This document shows, in pieces, positions 1-14,021 of a stretch of 64,000 nucleotides of DNA (position 1 is its first letter; each line of letters opens with the position of its first letter). Origin of the DNA: Eukaryota sp. TZLM1-RC. Lineage: Eukaryota; Metamonada: BaSk clade. The translations under genes were made by a program, and so were the position numbers. The stretch covers positions 620,001-684,000 of the forward strand of contig JAUPSS010000010.1 of NCBI GenBank assembly GCA_040285825.1, in the 5' to 3' direction. Under the pieces are notes generated by a model. The model made no database searches. It saw only the letters and a program-made list of their open reading frames with translations, and was not told the DNA's origin.

Positions 1-1123
1 ACGTTTGATGCTACTGGTTGTGATCTTATCTTCGCTTTATGACAAAGTTTCTATGATTTTGTCAGTATATTTGGAGTCGAATGAGAAGTTTGTGGCTATC
101 TGATCTACAGATTGACAAACTTTTTAGTTATTCAGAGATCTACAAAGTGTTTTTGATCAAACATTAATCGTTTATCTGTCCTTCAATGTCTCCTTTATGA
201 TCCTACAAAAATTCATCACCTTCGATTTTGGATATCTCACATACTTTCTCGAGATTTTTGCACCAATTTCATCTTTGAGAAATTTCAGAAGTCTGTCTAT
301 GTGATTTATCTAGACGCTTTAGTGTCAAATTAATAATGGAGTTGGTATTCAGCATGTACTATTTATATCCGCAACCAAGTGCGATTTGGTGTCATGAAAA
401 TGAGTTGAATGCAAAACTTTCGTTTTGAGATTAGGATGTATCCAAGTGGTCTTTAATGGACAATCTTTATTGATTTGTGACATAAAACCTACTGCCAATC
501 TCTGTCAAAATGTAGCTGTAAGAAATTTCTGGAATATAGTGTCGTTCGTTTGCATACGTGCCGTTCGAGATGTGACATCACGAATCTTCAAGTGTTATAA
601 TTTTACAAAAAGTAGAACCTTTCTTTATAGTTTATATGATGGATCTTTTCTAAATCACTGAGGTGACTGAATTGACCTTTTGTGACTTCCTCGTTGTATC
701 AGATCATTCAGATGATACCCTAGTTTTAGATATATCAAGTGATGATGGTCTTTCACTAGTACAAATGAACATTTGAAACAAGGCTGAGATTAGGAGATCC
801 AATGATACTGGACATAAATGATTTTAAATACCCTTTACTCAGAAGTTTTCGCTTTCAATTTCCTTTAGCTATACTGATTTTTCAACATTGACAATCCGTC
901 ATTGAATGTCATCAATGATGTTTGATAATTTATGTCGTTCAAGTGGTAAGAATTTTGTAGAGAGAATTATATGGAAATGACATTTTCGTTTGATAGAAGT
1001 GTTCCAAGTACTTGAGCTAATGATGTCTAAACTTATAAGGATTCATCAAGAGTTAGTGGGAGAATTTCACTACAGTTTGATTTTTTTGTTTTATCATGAT
1101 GATGTTTTATATAGAAATACTAA
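1..1123 (+). mobile_element. Degenerate family A RLE retrotransposon, 3' part (copy A0)
   Basis: Runs off the left edge. Positions 425-661 align by eye with the zinc-motif/endonuclease start of the better copy at 5,650-5,870 (shared words KPTAN, AVRDVT, FKCYNF) but with many substitutions and stops. It is the most diverged family A copy here. From about 1,067 the sequence switches from the 3' end of the element back to a more internal stretch (compare 5,931-5,980), so the 3' end is a mosaic. It is followed by the first long AAAT array. Seen: the alignment. Inferred: an old, dead copy. Confidence 0.75.
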
Positions 1124-2322
<1,199 letters not shown>

Positions 2323-3297
2323 TTATAAAAAATCAAATACAAAACAAACTAAAACACATAAGAAACTAAATTCTCCACGCCAACTCTTGATGAATCCTTA
2401 TAAAGTTTAGACATCATTAAACTCAAGTACTTGGGAACACTTCTGTACAAAGCGAAAATGATACGATTTTTCCATAAATTCTCTGCAAAATTCTTACCAC
2501 TTGAACGACATAAATTACCAAAATCATTGATGAAATTCAAGGCGGATTGTCCAATGTTGCCAAAAATCGAAAAGGCAAAGGAACAAACGAAAACTTCGAA
2601 TAAAGGTTCTTATTTAAATCATTTAATATCTCAGTATATTTATCTCTTACGATCTTCAGCCTTGTTTAAATGACCATTAGTACTAAGTAAAAACATCATC
2701 GCGATAAACAAAAAGCAAAGGGATCAACTGTAGTGAAATCAACAACAACTTGAGAGGAATCCACAAAAGGAGCAATTAAATCACCTCGACGTGAATTAAA
2801 AAGATTATCATCACTATAATGCTTCAACAAAGGTTCTACTTTGCAACTAAAATTGTAACACTTGAACATCTCATATGTCACATCACGAACGGCATTATGA
2901 AGAACTGACCTATATTGGAGAAATTTCTTACAGCTCACAATATGACGAAAATTGGCAGTAGGTTTTTGTTACAAATACAATAAGAATTATCCAAAAGACC
3001 ACTTGGATACATCCCTAATCTCAACCGCATGTTTTGTTTCCAAGCTTCATTTGTTAAGTGAAGACCAAATGGCCTTGGTTGCTGAGATATTAAACTAGTA
3101 CAGTTCTGAATGTCTGATAAAAAGGCAGCAAAGACGGGATTATTAATCTTAGTCACACTAAGTCGTTTAGAAAAATCCAGGTCTTCAAAACCAATAAGAA
3201 CAGACTTCTGTAATTTCACAACAGCAAGATGAAGGTTGGTGAAAGATCTCGAAGGCACAGCAGGCAAACTTGAAGGAAAACTCCTATTCCAAATATC
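2323..3297 (-). mobile_element. Family A RLE retrotransposon, 5'-truncated (copy A1)
   Basis: Reverse-strand copy of the C-terminal third of family A. Segments at 2,935-3,267, 2,696-2,938 and 2,349-2,540 give, in order, the linker, the zinc motif, the RLE core (RRGDLIAPF, then VVVDFTTVD) and the C-terminal tail with the FAENLWKNRI block. Frames change between segments at homopolymers. The 5' truncation joins an AAATAAATAAATAA stretch at 3,298-3,313, so both ends are flanked by AAAT-type sequence. Near-identical to copies A2-A4, hence recent. Confidence 0.85.
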
Positions 3298-3339
3298 AAA
3301 AATAAATAAATAATTTTTTTTCTCCCTCCATGCAAATCT

Positions 3340-3870
3340 ATGCCTCCGAAGTCAGTTACTTCAAAACCTTCTAGAGGACGCCCTAAGAATTCTGTGACTA
3401 CCTGTTCTTTGTGCAAAACTGTTGGTCACACAAAAACAACATGTTCTCGGCGAAAAGTTTTGTCAGATGAAGCTGTATTGGCATCATTATCTTCACCTAT
3501 TGAGTCTATTGAGCCTCCACAAATACTTCATTCGTCTTCAGTCAGTAGTAATACAAAATCATGTTTGTTCTGTTGTTCTCCAGTTTCTGGATTCAATGTT
3601 TCGGGTCAACCTCTTTTGGTTTGTGATTCTTGCACGCCAATTGATCCTTGTAGACCTCCATTTGCAATCCCTCAATTCGTTTCTCCTGCTCATTCGTCTT
3701 CTCTTGCAACAGTTATTCGATCTTTAACCTTCTCTCTTCGAAAGGGCATTTGGAATCCTTCGATTTTTTGGAAATTTTTTCTTTCTAAGGCTATGTCTTC
3801 ACACAAGAAATCTAAATATAAGAAGTCGGTTCCACAATCTGTAATGTCAAAAAGCGCTTTGAGTCTTTGA
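3340..3870 (+). CDS. Family A N-terminal ORF with CCHC zinc knuckle
   Basis: 176 residues from the first ATG after a short leader. Residues about 22-35 form a CX2CX4HX4C knuckle (CSLCKTVGHTKTTC), expected to bind nucleic acid. A second cysteine cluster (CLFCC, later CDSC) lies near residues 75-95. The rest is basic and Ser/Pro-rich. In an intact element this would be the N-terminus of the single RT-endonuclease polyprotein; here it stops at 3,870 and the RT continues in another frame from about 3,945, so it is probably a frameshifted part and not a separate protein. The start is the first Met of the open frame. Confidence 0.65.
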   Translation: MPPKSVTSKPSRGRPKNSVTTCSLCKTVGHTKTTCSRRKVLSDEAVLASLSSPIESIEPPQILHSSSVSSNTKSCLFCCSPVSGFNVSGQPLLVCDSCTPIDPCRPPFAIPQFVSPAHSSSLATVIRSLTFSLRKGIWNPSIFWKFFLSKAMSSHKKSKYKKSVPQSVMSKSALSL

Positions 3871-3944
3871 TTCTTCGTTCACAATACTCTTCAGCACTTA
3901 AATTATTGGCTGGTTCTTCCTGCTACCTTCAATGATGAAACATT

Positions 3945-5277
3945 GATTCTTTAAATTCTCTTCATCCACATGAAGACTTCACCATAAATCACATAGTCTC
4001 TGATAATGAACGTGATTTCTTCACTGCTAATCCTATCACTTGTGATGAAGTTAGTGTAGCTATTAAAGGACTTCCGTCTGGTCGTTCTGCTGGGCCTTCT
4101 GGACTTAGTTATGATCATTTGAAGTCCGCAGTCAACATATGTCCAGAAATCGTGGATGATTTAGTTTTCTTTTTAATAGTGTCATCATGGGACGTTTCAA
4201 GTTACCACAGGCGTTAATGGCATCTCGTTTAGTTGCTTTAAATAAGCCTGGAGGTGGTGTCAGACCTATTGCTGTTGGTGAGTCCATAACGAGATTATTA
4301 GCAATTATTTCTTTTAAAAGAGTTAAGTCATCCGCAATTAATTTTTTTCGTCCTTATCAGTTTGCTATCGAATTCTGATGGCACAACATGTGCTGCGTTG
4401 TGTACAGATTTACTTTTCAATCAAAAAGGCGAAAATTATTTATTGAACATTGATTTTAAAAATGCTTTCAACTCCGTTTTTCGCTCCAGTATTTTGCAGG
4501 AACTTGAACTACACTATCCTCCACTTTTGCCGTATTTTAAATTGATGTATGGATCACCCTCTAACTTAATTTTTCATTCTGAGAATATTGTTTCGTCAAG
4601 AGGGGTCAAACAAGGGGATCCATTGGGTCCATTTTTCTTTTTGCTTAGCACTGCAATCAGTTTTGGTAAAATTTAAGTCGGATTTTCCTGACATTCATAT
4701 ATGTGCTTATGCAGATGATTTATCACTTATTGGCCCTTTGTCTCTTTTACAACACGGTTTACAACATTTTGTTTTTCTGGCCAAACAAATAGGGTTAGAC
4801 ATTAAATTGCCCAAGTGTTTCATTATTGGTAATCAGCATGCGGAGGTGGCATTTAATGAAACTTTTATCAAATACGTTGATTACGAGGAAGATGCTATTC
4901 GGTTTCTTGGATCTTATTTTGGAAATAGTGAAAAAGTTAAATCGATTTTTGTCAGGTATTTTGGAAAAATCGAAGAGCAACTTTTGGCTATTCAAGATCT
5001 ACAAATTGACAAACATTTAGCGTTTTCGGTCCTCAATGTGTGTTTTGGATCAAAAATTAATCATCTTCTTCGTTCTTTATCTCCCACAATTTCTCATGAT
5101 TTTGCACGTCAATTCAATACTTTGAGAACAAATTTCTTAGGAAATTTAGTAGAAGTTTGTCCATCTAAAATTCCTTATCATGCATTTTTTAGTCCTAAAT
5201 TTGGTGGAGTTGGTTTTCAAAAGCAGAGTATTTATGCAAAAGTGCTTTTTATTGGTGGTATGAAAATTTTCTTTTGA
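3945..5277 (+). pseudogene. Family A reverse transcriptase domain (frameshifted)
   Basis: RT motifs are readable across several frames. Around 4,070-4,150 GLPSGRSAGPSGLSYDH is the upstream RT motif 0/1 region. At 4,187-4,378 SRLVALNKPGGGVRPIAVGE is motif 1-2. At 4,440-4,480 NIDFKNAFNS carries the first catalytic Asp. At 4,600-4,640 GVKQGDPLGPFFF is motif 4. At 4,700-4,730 AYADDLSLIG holds the YADD catalytic pair, and the thumb continues to 5,277. It copies the element's RNA into DNA by target-primed reverse transcription in related elements. Frame changes near 4,170, 4,370 and 4,650 break translation; the 4,650 break is compensated in copy A3. Confidence 0.85.
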
Positions 5278-5305
5278 ATGGAAACTTCGTTTTGATCATA
5301 TTCCT

Positions 5306-6315
5306 TTGAATGAATCACATCCTTTATTAATTTCTCTTGACAAAATGGTGCAAGAACTACCTGTTGATGTTTGGAATAGGAGTTTTCCTTCAAGTTTGCC
5401 TACTTTGCCTTCGAGATCTTTCACCAATCTTCATCTTGCTGTTGTGAAATTACAGAAGTCTGTTCTTATTGGTTTTGAAGACCTGGATTTTTCTAAACGA
5501 CTTAGTGTGACTAAGATTAATAATCCCGTCTTTGCTGCCTTTTTATCAGACATTCAGAACTGTACTAGTTTAATATCTCAGCAACCAAGGCCATTTGGTC
5601 TTCACTTAACAAATGAAGCTTGGAAACAAAACATGCGGTTGAGATTAGGGATGTATCCAAGTGGTCTTTTGGACAATTCTTATTGTATTTGTAACAAAAA
5701 ACCTACTGCCAATTTTCGTCATATTGTGAGCTGTAAGAAATTTCTCCAATATAGGTCAGTTCTTCATAATGCCGTTCGTGATGTGACATATGAGATGTTC
5801 AAGTGTTACAATTTTAGTTGCAAAGTAGAACCTTTGTTGAAGCATTATAGTGATGATAATCTTTTTAATTCACGTCGAGGTGATTTAATTGCTCCTTTTG
5901 TGGATTCCTCTCAAGTTGTTGTTGATTTCACTACAGTTGATCCCTTTGCTTTGGTTTATCGCGATGATGTTTTACTTAGTACTAATGGTCATTTGAACAA
6001 GGCTGAAGATCGTAAGAGAGATAAATATACTGAGATATTAAATGATTTAAATAAGAACCTTTATTCGAAGTTTTCGTTTGTTCCTTTGCCTTTTCGATTT
6101 TTGGCAACATTGGACAATCCGCCTTGAATTTCATCAATGATTTTGGTAATTTATGTCGTTCAAGTGGTAAGAATTTTGCAGAGAATTTATGGAAAAATCG
6201 TATCATTTTCGCTTTGTACAGAAGTGTTCCCAAGTACTTGAGTTTAATGATGTCTAAACTTTATAAGGATTCATCAAGAGTTGGCGTGGAGAATTTAGTT
6301 TCTTATGTGTTTTAG
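5306..6315 (+). pseudogene. Family A C-terminal zinc motif and RLE endonuclease
   Basis: An open frame of 273 residues (5,306-6,127) plus the shifted tail at 6,124-6,315. It contains CICN...H..xC, matching the CCHC motif before the endonuclease in R2-type elements, then RRGDLIAPF, VVVDFTTVD and later KRDKYTEIL, which fit the R..D-x(n)-D...K core of PD-(D/E)XK restriction-like endonucleases. The tail block NLWKNRIIFALYRSVPKY is conserved in all the RLE families in this window. Role by family: nicking of target DNA to prime reverse transcription. A lost base near 6,100 splits the frame. Confidence 0.85.
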
Positions 6316-6376
6316 TTTGTTCTATTTGATTCTTCGTAGAAAATGATTTGATTCAAAAAAAAATAAATAAATAAAA

Positions 6377-8288
6377 TTATTTATTGAACATTGATTTTAA
6401 AAATGCTTTCAACTCCGTTTTTCGCTCCAGTATTTTGCAAGAACTTGAACTACACTATCCTCCACTTTTGCCGTATTTTAAATTGATGTATGGATCACCC
6501 TCTAACTTAATTTTTCATTCTGAGAATATTGTTTCGTCAAGAGGGGTCAAACAAGGGGATCCATTGGGTCCATTTTTCTTTTCCCTAGCACTGCAATCAG
6601 TTTTGGTAAAATTTAAGTCGGATTTTCCTGACATTCATATATGTGCTTATGCAGATGATTTATCACTTATTGGCCCTTTGTCTCTTTTACAACACGGTTT
6701 ACAACATTTTGTTTTTCTGGCCAAAGAAATAGGGTTAGACATTAAATTGCCCAAGTGTTTCATTATTGGTAATCAGCATGCGGAGGTGGCATTTAAAGAA
6801 ACTTTTATCAAATACGTTGATTACGAGGAAGATGCTATTCGGTTTCTTGGATCTTATTTTGGAAATAGTGAAAAGTTAAATCGATTTTTGTCAGGTATTT
6901 TGGAGAAAATCGAAGAGCAACTTTTGGCTATTCAAGATCTAGAAATTGACAAACATTTAGCGTTTTCGGTCCTCAATGTGTGTTTTGGATCAAAAATTAA
7001 TCATCTTCTTCGTTCTTTATCTCCCACAATTTCTCATGATTTTGCACGTCAATTCAATACTTTGAGAACAAATTTCTTAGGAAATTTAGTAGAAGTTTGT
7101 CCATCTAAAATTCCTTATCATGCATTTTTTAGTCCTAAATTTGGTGGAGTTGGTTTTCAAAAGCAGAGTATTTATGCAAAAGTGCTTTTTATTGGTGGTA
7201 TGAAAATTTTCTTTTTGAATGGAAACTTCGTTTTGATCATATTCCTTTAAATGAATCACATCCTTTATTAATTTCTCTTGAAAAAAATGGTGCAAGAACT
7301 ACCTGTTGATATTTGGAATAGGAGTTTTTCCTTCAAGTTTGCCTGCTGTGCCTTCGAGATCTTTCACCAACCTTCATCTTGCTGTTGTGAAATTACAGAA
7401 GTCTGTTCTTATTGGTTTTGAAGACCTGGATTTTTCTAAACGACTTAGTGTGACTAAGATTAATAATCCCGTCTTTGCTGCCTTTTTATCAGACATTCAG
7501 AACTGTACTAGTTTAATATCTCAGCAACCAAGGCCATTTGGTCTTCACTTAACAAATGAAGCTTGGAAACAAAACATGCGGTTGAGATTAGGGATGTATC
7601 CAAGTGGTCTTTTGGACAATTCTTATTGTATTTGTAACAAAAACCTACTGCCAATTTTCGTCATATTGTGAGCTGTAAGAAATTTCTCCAATATAGGTCA
7701 GTTCTTCATAATGCCGTTCGTGATGTGACATATGAGATGTTCAAGTGTTACAATTTTAGTTGCAAAGTAGAACCTTTGTTGAAGCATTATAGTGATGATA
7801 ATCTTTTTAATTCACGTCGAGGTGATTTAATTGCTCCTTTGTGGATTCCTCTCAAGTTGTTGTTGATTTCACTACAGTTGATCCCTTTGCTTTTTGTTTA
7901 TCGCGATGATGTTTTTACTTAGTACTAATGGTCATTTAAACAAGGCTGAAGATCGTAAGAGAGATAAATATACCGAGATATTAAATGATTTAAATAAGAA
8001 CCTTTATTCGAAGTTTTCGTTTGTTCCTTTTGCCTTTTCGATTTTTGGCAACATTGGACAATCCGCCTTGAATTTCATCAATGATTTTTGGTAATTTATG
8101 TCGTTCAAGTGGTAAGAATTTTGCAGAGAATTTATGGAAAAATCGTATCATTTTCGCTTTGTACAGAAGTGTTCCGAAGTACTTAAGTTTAATGATGTCT
8201 AAACTTTATAAGGATTCATCAAGAGTTGGCGTGGAGAATTTAGTTTCTTATGTGTTTTAGTTTGTTTTTGTTTTTATTTGATTCTTTA
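6377..8288 (+). mobile_element. Family A RLE retrotransposon, 5'-truncated (copy A3)
   Basis: Begins with the sequence found at 4,434 in copy A2, directly after A2's AAAT tail, so it is a 5'-truncated copy in tandem with A2. An intact 288-residue RT segment at 6,384-7,250 includes NIDFKNAFNS, GVKQGDPLGPFFF and AYADD; the zinc/RLE region follows at 7,306-8,260 in three frames. Nearly identical to A2 except for single-base indels, mostly in T or A runs. It ends in a (AAAT)n tail of 0.94 kb. Confidence 0.87.
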
Positions 8289-9230
<942 letters not shown>

Positions 9231-10511
9231 GTCAATCCAAAATCCGTCCAATTGCAATTGGAGAATCGTTTTCAAGAATTCTTGCGTCTCTTGTTTTCAA
9301 TAGAATTGGAAAAAAAGCCAAGGAATTTTTCAGTCCGTTTCAATTTGGAATCAAGACAATTGATGGTGCTTCTTCTGCTGCTCTTTCGTCTGATGTGTTT
9401 TTCAATTCTAGTGATTCTAATTACATCTTCAATTTAGATTTTAAGAATGCTTTCAATTCTGTATCTCGTTCTTCCATTTTACCTTTGCTGCAAAAACATT
9501 TTCCTGAAGTTGAGCCTTTTTTCTATTCATTTTATGGAAAATCATCCACATTGGTCTATGAAAATTTTGACCTGCTTTCGTCTTCAGGTGTTAAACAAGG
9601 TGATCCACTTGGTCCTTTTTTCTTTTGTCAGGCAATTCATCCATTAATGTGCGAATTGCAAGAAAAATTCCCAGAAATAGATATTGTAGCATATATGGAT
9701 GACATTTCTGTAATTGCTCCTATTACAATTCTGAAACAAATAGCAACTTTTATTCAACAGCGTTATGAAGATATTGGTCTCTCATTGAATATCTCCAAAT
9801 GTTTGATTATTGGCCATGAACCAATTGATTTTTTCATTAATGATGTCAATGTCCCCTTTATCAATTATGATCAGTCTGGTTTTCGTTTTTTGGGTTGTTA
9901 TCTCGGAAATATTGATGAAGTCAAAAGCCAACTTTCGACTCTGTTGACTCAATTTGGAAATGAATTAGAATCAATAGAAAATTTAAATATTGAGAAACAT
10001 TTGAAATTCTTTTTCCTCAAAAATCTGTTATTCTGGAAAATTTACTCATATTTTGAGATCAACATCACCATCAATTTCCTTGGAGTTCTGTCGCATTTTT
10101 AATGAACAAAGAACTAATTTTTTAGCAAAATTATTGGAAATTGATGCATCTCAGTTACGAAGCCACATTTTTGTGGTACAAATTTTGGTGGTGTTGATTT
10201 TCATAAGTCAAGCTACCTTTGTAAAGCTGCCTTTATTGGAGGTGGAAAGAATTTTATTTATGAATTTGTGAATCGTTTTCCTGAAAAAAATTCATCTCAT
10301 TGAAAATTGTGGCAGCTCCTATCTTATTTCTTTGCAACAGGAAATTGAAACTCTTTCACCCAATATTTGGGCTAAATGTTTCCCCTCTGATATTGTGGAA
10401 CTTCCTTCAAGAAGCTTGCTCTCCTTACCATTGACTTTTGCAAAATTGCAGAAAAAATTTTTGAAAGTTTTAGAAAACTTGGATTCTCATACAATGTTAT
10501 CTCATTGTTCT
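9231..10511 (+). mobile_element. Family B RLE retrotransposon RT fragment (copy B1)
   Basis: 5'-truncated, starting within RT motif 2 (KIRPIAIGESFSRIL at about 9,239). Continuous RT coding to about 10,090: NLDFKNAFNS, GVKQGDPLGPFFF and AYMDDISVI, thus a YMDD enzyme distinct from family A's YADD. The 5' part up to 9,395 lacks an ATG but is in the same frame as 9,395-10,102. The frame shifts near 10,020-10,060 and again before 10,332. The copy is cut at 10,511, where the (TTTA)n tail of the opposite-strand copy A4 begins, so the RLE domain is missing. Confidence 0.85.
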
Positions 10512-10516
10512 CATTG

Positions 10517-10857
<341 letters not shown>

Positions 10858-12355
10858 TTTTGAATCAAATCATTTTCTACGAAGAATCAAATAGAACAAA
10901 CTAAAACACATAAGAAACTAAATTCTCCACGCCAACTCTTGATGAATCCTTATAAAGTTTAGACATCATTAAACTCAAGTACTTGGGAACACTTCTGTAC
11001 AAAGCGAAAATGATACGATTTTTCCATAAATTCTCTGCAAAATTCTTACCACTTGAACGACATAAATTACCAAAATCATTGATGAAATTCAAGGCGGATT
11101 GTCCAATGTTGCCAAAAATCGAAAAGGCAAAAGGAACAAACGAAAACTTCGAATAAAGGTTCTTATTTAAATCATTTAATATCTCAGTATATTTATCTCT
11201 CTTACGATCTTCAGCCTTGTTCAAATGACCATTAGTACTAAGTAAAAACATCATCATGATAAACCAAAGCAAAGGGATCAACTGTAGTGAAATCAACAAC
11301 AACTTGAGAGGAATCCACAAAAGGAGCAATTAAATCACCTCGACGTGAATTAAAAAGATTATCATCACTATAATGCTTCAACAAAGGTTCTACTTTGCAA
11401 CTAAAATTGTAACACTTGAACATCTCATATGTCACATCACGAACGGCATTATGAAGAACTGACCTATATTGGAGAAATTTCTTACAGCTCACAATATGAC
11501 GAAAATTGGCAGTAGGTTTTTGTTACAAATACAATAAGAATTGTCCAAAAGACCACTTGGATACATCCCTAATCTCAACCGCATGTTTTGTTTCCAAGCT
11601 TCATTTGTTAAGTGAAGACCAAATGGCCTTGGTTGCTGAGATATTAAACTAGTACAGTTCTGAATGTCTGCTAAAAAGGCAGCAAAGACGGGATTATTAA
11701 TCTTAGTCACACTAAGTCGTTTAGAAAAATCCAGGTCTTCAAAACCAATAAGAACAGACTTCTGTAATTTCACAACAGCAAGATGAAGGTTGGTGAAAGA
11801 TCTCGAAGGCACAGCAGGCAAACTTGAAGGAAAACTCCTATTCCAAATATCAACAGGTAGTTCTTGCACCATTTTTTCAAGAGAAATTAATAAAGGATGT
11901 GATTCATTTAAAGGAATATGATCAAAACGAAGTTTCCATTCAAAAAGAAAATTTTTCATACCACCAATAAAAGCACTTTTACATAAATACTCTGCTTTTG
12001 AAAACCAACTCCACCAAATTTAGGACTAAAAAAATGCATGATAAGGAATTTTAGATGGACAAACTTCTACTAAATTTCCTAAGAAATTTGTTCTCAAAGT
12101 ATTGAATTGACGTGCAAAATCATCAGAAATTGTGGGAGATAAAGAACGAAGAAGATGATTAATTTTTGATCCAAAACACACATTTAGGACCGAAAACGCT
12201 AAATGTTTGTCAATTTCTAGATCTTGAATAGCCAAAAGTTGCTCTTCGATTTTTTCCAAAATACCTGACAAAATCGATTTAACTTTTTCACTATTTCCAA
12301 AATAAGATCCAAGAAACCGAATAGCATCTTCCTCGTAATCAACGTATTTGATAAA
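10858..12355 (-). mobile_element. Family A RLE retrotransposon, 5'-truncated (copy A4)
   Basis: Reverse-strand copy covering the end of the RT (12,026-12,271), linker and zinc motif (11,489-11,959), RLE core (11,238-11,492) and C-terminal tail (10,901-11,329). The 3' UTR (10,858-10,910) matches copy A2 closely, including GATTCTTCG. Truncated within the RT at about 12,352. It lies between family B on the left and family C on the right, so it does not restore a single interrupted element. Confidence 0.86.
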
Positions 12356-12369
12356 TTGCCAAGAAATTG

Positions 12370-13957
12370 CCGATTCATATGAAAATATTGGGCTTCATCT
12401 TAATGCGAGCAAATGCCTTCTGATAGGCTCTTCTGCCCAAGATCTAGTGATGAACGATTCTATTGTCTCTTTTACTAATTATAGTAGTGAATGCTTTTAA
12501 GTTCCTTGGTTGTTGGTTAGGAAACGTGCCTCATATTCAGAAGGAATTACAAGTTATTTTGGAAAAAATGAAAATTGAACTTGATTCAATTTCTTCTTTA
12601 GATATAGAAATACATATTAAATTTTTCATGCTTAAAATTTGCTACACTGGGAGAATAACCCACATTTTGAGATCTTGTGCTCCTTCCATAGCATTAGATT
12701 TTTGTCGTTCTTTGAATTCATTGAGAACAGAATTTTTTGCTGATTTATTGGATGTAGAACCAGGAATGTTGAAAAGCCATTTATTTTCTTCAGCAAATTT
12801 GGGTGGTATTGGATTTACTAAATCTTCAATTTTGTGTCAATCAGCATTCTTGGGTGGTGGCAAAAATTTTATTTATGAATTTTCTCGTAGATTTCCTGAT
12901 GATTCTCATCTGTTAGTCCCCAATTGTAATCCCTATTTGTATGAGTTATCTTGTGAACTTGAAAAATTACCGCCACAAATTTGGACCAAATGTTTTCCTC
13001 AATCAATTCAAGAAATTCCCAACCGATCTCCTTTTAATTTACAGTTTTGCTGTAAAAAGCTTCAACAAAAATTGTCAAAGAATTTTGAAAGCTTGGATTT
13101 TGATGTTAGACTTGGCTTGGCCAAAAAAAAAGAATCCCGCTTTTGCAAATCTTTTACAAGATATGTGTGACAGTACTTCTTCTGCCTTAGTAACAACAAT
13201 TCCCCAAGTTTATGGTACACTTTTAACCGATTCTGCTTGGACTCTAAATATGAGATTTCGTTCCTTTATCTGACCTGATAATTTACCTCATAATTGAATT
13301 TGTAAATGTTCTCGAGAAATTACAACTACTCATTTGTTAAATTGTAAACATTTTATTACTTTTAGAAGCAAAGTTCATGATGCTGTAAGAGACCAGTTAT
13401 ATTGTATGTGTAAATCTCATAGAATTGAATCCTTCTTGGAACCTCTGTTGTCAAATCTGTTTGATGCTGAAGATGATTTCCATAAGAATAATAGAGGTGA
13501 TGTTATATTACCTGGATTAGATGGAAGTTTCATTTTATTGGATGTAATGTCTGTTGAACCTTGTAATGCCTCAAATGAAAGGCTTGTTAATTCTGAAATT
13601 CATAATCCTCTTTCAAATGCTGAAAATTTCAAACTCAAAAAATACAATGAACCTTTGTCCAAATTGGCCAGTCTACAGCATGCAAAATACAATTTGTATC
13701 TATTTGTATTTTCCCTTTTTGGTTCACTTGCACCAACTGCTTTACGTTTTTTGGATGATTTTGAAATGATTGTAAAGAGAAGAACTGGCAGAAATTTCAA
13801 CAGATTGTTTTGGCAAAATAGAATCGTGTTTTCTATTTTTAAGGGGATGTTGAAGACGGTCTCTGATGCTTTGCTTTCTCTTGGATCTCACTATGAGAGA
13901 GTTGCATCTAGTGTTTTTGTTCTGGGAGAGATGGATTTTTTAGATGTTGATTTATAG
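12370..13957 (+). pseudogene. Family C RLE element, 3' half (tandem unit 1)
   Basis: Starts inside the RT thumb (equivalent to 15,855) and reads to the C-terminal end. 12,463-13,170 covers the thumb and linker; 13,334-13,957 is a 207-residue RLE segment with NRGDVILPG, FILLDVMSVEP and the KKYNEPL lysine block, then NRLFWQNRIVFSIFKG. The zinc motif CKCSREITTTHLLNC sits just upstream of 13,334. In this unit two TGA codons interrupt SFIWPDNLPHNLICK (a Trp and a Leu codon), and an A run near 13,125 shifts the frame. Confidence 0.85.
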
Positions 13958-14021
13958 GTTTTGAATAAAATTAAAATTTTGGTAAAAAAATCAGAGAGAT
14001 AGGGACCAATTTTTGGAGTGA

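Larger units (their letters stand above)
3298..6376 (+). mobile_element. Family A RLE non-LTR retrotransposon, longest copy (A2)
   Basis: About 3.04 kb from a short 5' leader (starting about 3,314 after an AAAT stretch) to a short AAATAAATAAATAAAA tail at 6,355-6,376. Order: N-terminal CCHC zinc knuckle, RT with YADD, CxC...H...C zinc motif, RLE endonuclease. This layout is that of the early-branching RLE clades of LINEs (R2, R4/Dong, NeSL, CRE types); the clade cannot be assigned without a tree. The reading frame is broken several times (near 3,870, 4,170, 4,370, 4,650, 5,275, 6,100), some at homopolymers. Copy A3 begins directly after the tail. Confidence 0.88.

Noticed and set aside
13265-13300. 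Alternative genetic code with TGA read as Trp
   Set aside because: One TGA replaces a Trp but the other replaces a Leu, and both are normal sense codons in unit 3 and the inverted copy.
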